From positions 1,945,001 through 2,009,000 of the forward strand of contig NZ_CP102278.1 of assembly GCF_025149915.1 (NCBI RefSeq): 64,000 nt of DNA, written 5' to 3'. Source of the stretch: Coprococcus eutactus. Its GTDB lineage: Bacteria > Bacillota > Clostridia > Lachnospirales > Lachnospiraceae. The translations under genes and the position numbers were made by a program. Positions 63,966-64,000 of this stretch are shown in pieces (the first letter of the stretch is position 1; each line of letters begins with the position of its first letter). The notes below the pieces were generated by a model. The model was given only the letters and a program-made list of their open reading frames with translations, was not told the origin of the DNA and ran no database searches.

Positions 63966-64000
63966 GTGCTTCTCCTTATTATTCATATCATAGCAAGTAT

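Overview
The window reads as the chromosome of an anaerobic Firmicute of the Clostridia, probably Lachnospiraceae or a close relative. Its flanks carry rubrerythrin, desulfoferrodoxin-type superoxide reductase, L-lactate dehydrogenase, flavodoxin and a YunG-like gene, all with strong Shine-Dalgarno (SD) sequences and moderate GC. The ~54 kb between the flanks is a multi-level nest of conjugative and mobilizable elements. No rRNA, tRNA or CRISPR array was seen.

Layout. (1) 1-7.6 kb, chromosomal accessory genes: small membrane protein, YunG-like protein, frameshifted carboxymuconolactone decarboxylase/cupin, flavodoxin, a TetR-methyltransferase-ATC hydrolase operon with a perfect palindromic operator, and an ankyrin/transglutaminase/GNAT group whose GNAT gene is frameshifted. 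(2) About 7.6-8.4 and 55.3-61.3 kb: two arms of a decayed outer ICE (RepA, ParA, ParB, PcfB-like protein, virD4), flanked by truncated HxlR and pyridoxamine-oxidase-like genes. (3) Its virD4 is split by an approximately 6.5 kb integrative mobilizable element, IME1 (MOBV relaxase, CHC2 primase, VapE-like helicase, TnpW, serine recombinase), lying at 8.4-14.6 and 55.0-55.3 kb. (4) The IME1 recombinase gene is split in turn by a 40.4 kb inner ICE of the Tn1549/CD1115 type (14.64-55.01 kb). (5) The inner ICE carries two more insertions: a 2,743-bp group II intron in its own virD4 (17,424-20,166) and a 9.4 kb Tn4451-like element, IME2, in maff2 (21,933-31,310).

The inner ICE otherwise looks complete. 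It has RepA (DUF6017), DUF5348, PcfB, VirD4, VirB6, PrgI, VirB4, an orphan DNA methyltransferase, a CHAP hydrolase, DUF4315/DUF4366 proteins, topoisomerase III, an ArdA/ArdC/YodL-like antirestriction fusion, a TTRAP protein, a Cys-rich VLP protein, a MOBP relaxase with MobC, regulators, TnpW and a serine recombinase. Its AT-rich cargo at 49.8-51.4 kb has an eight-residue leader peptide ending Arg-Ile-Arg, a multi-hairpin attenuator, a Cys-rich KTR protein and a Cfr/RlmN-family radical SAM methyltransferase with all catalytic cysteines. It looks like a drug-inducible ribosome-protection module.

Recurring cis-signals tie the levels together. Each of the three RepA-like genes carries palindromic repeats inside its reading frame. 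A ~112-nt element bounded by an inverted repeat occurs three times (14.8, 27.6 and 47.0 kb). An oriT-like block occurs as two inverted copies in the inner ICE, with a related copy in IME2. Split genes can be reassembled conceptually across every junction, so the order of insertion is readable: outer ICE, then IME1, then inner ICE, then intron and IME2 in unknown order.

All family assignments were made by eye from motifs and remembered family sequences; no database search was run.
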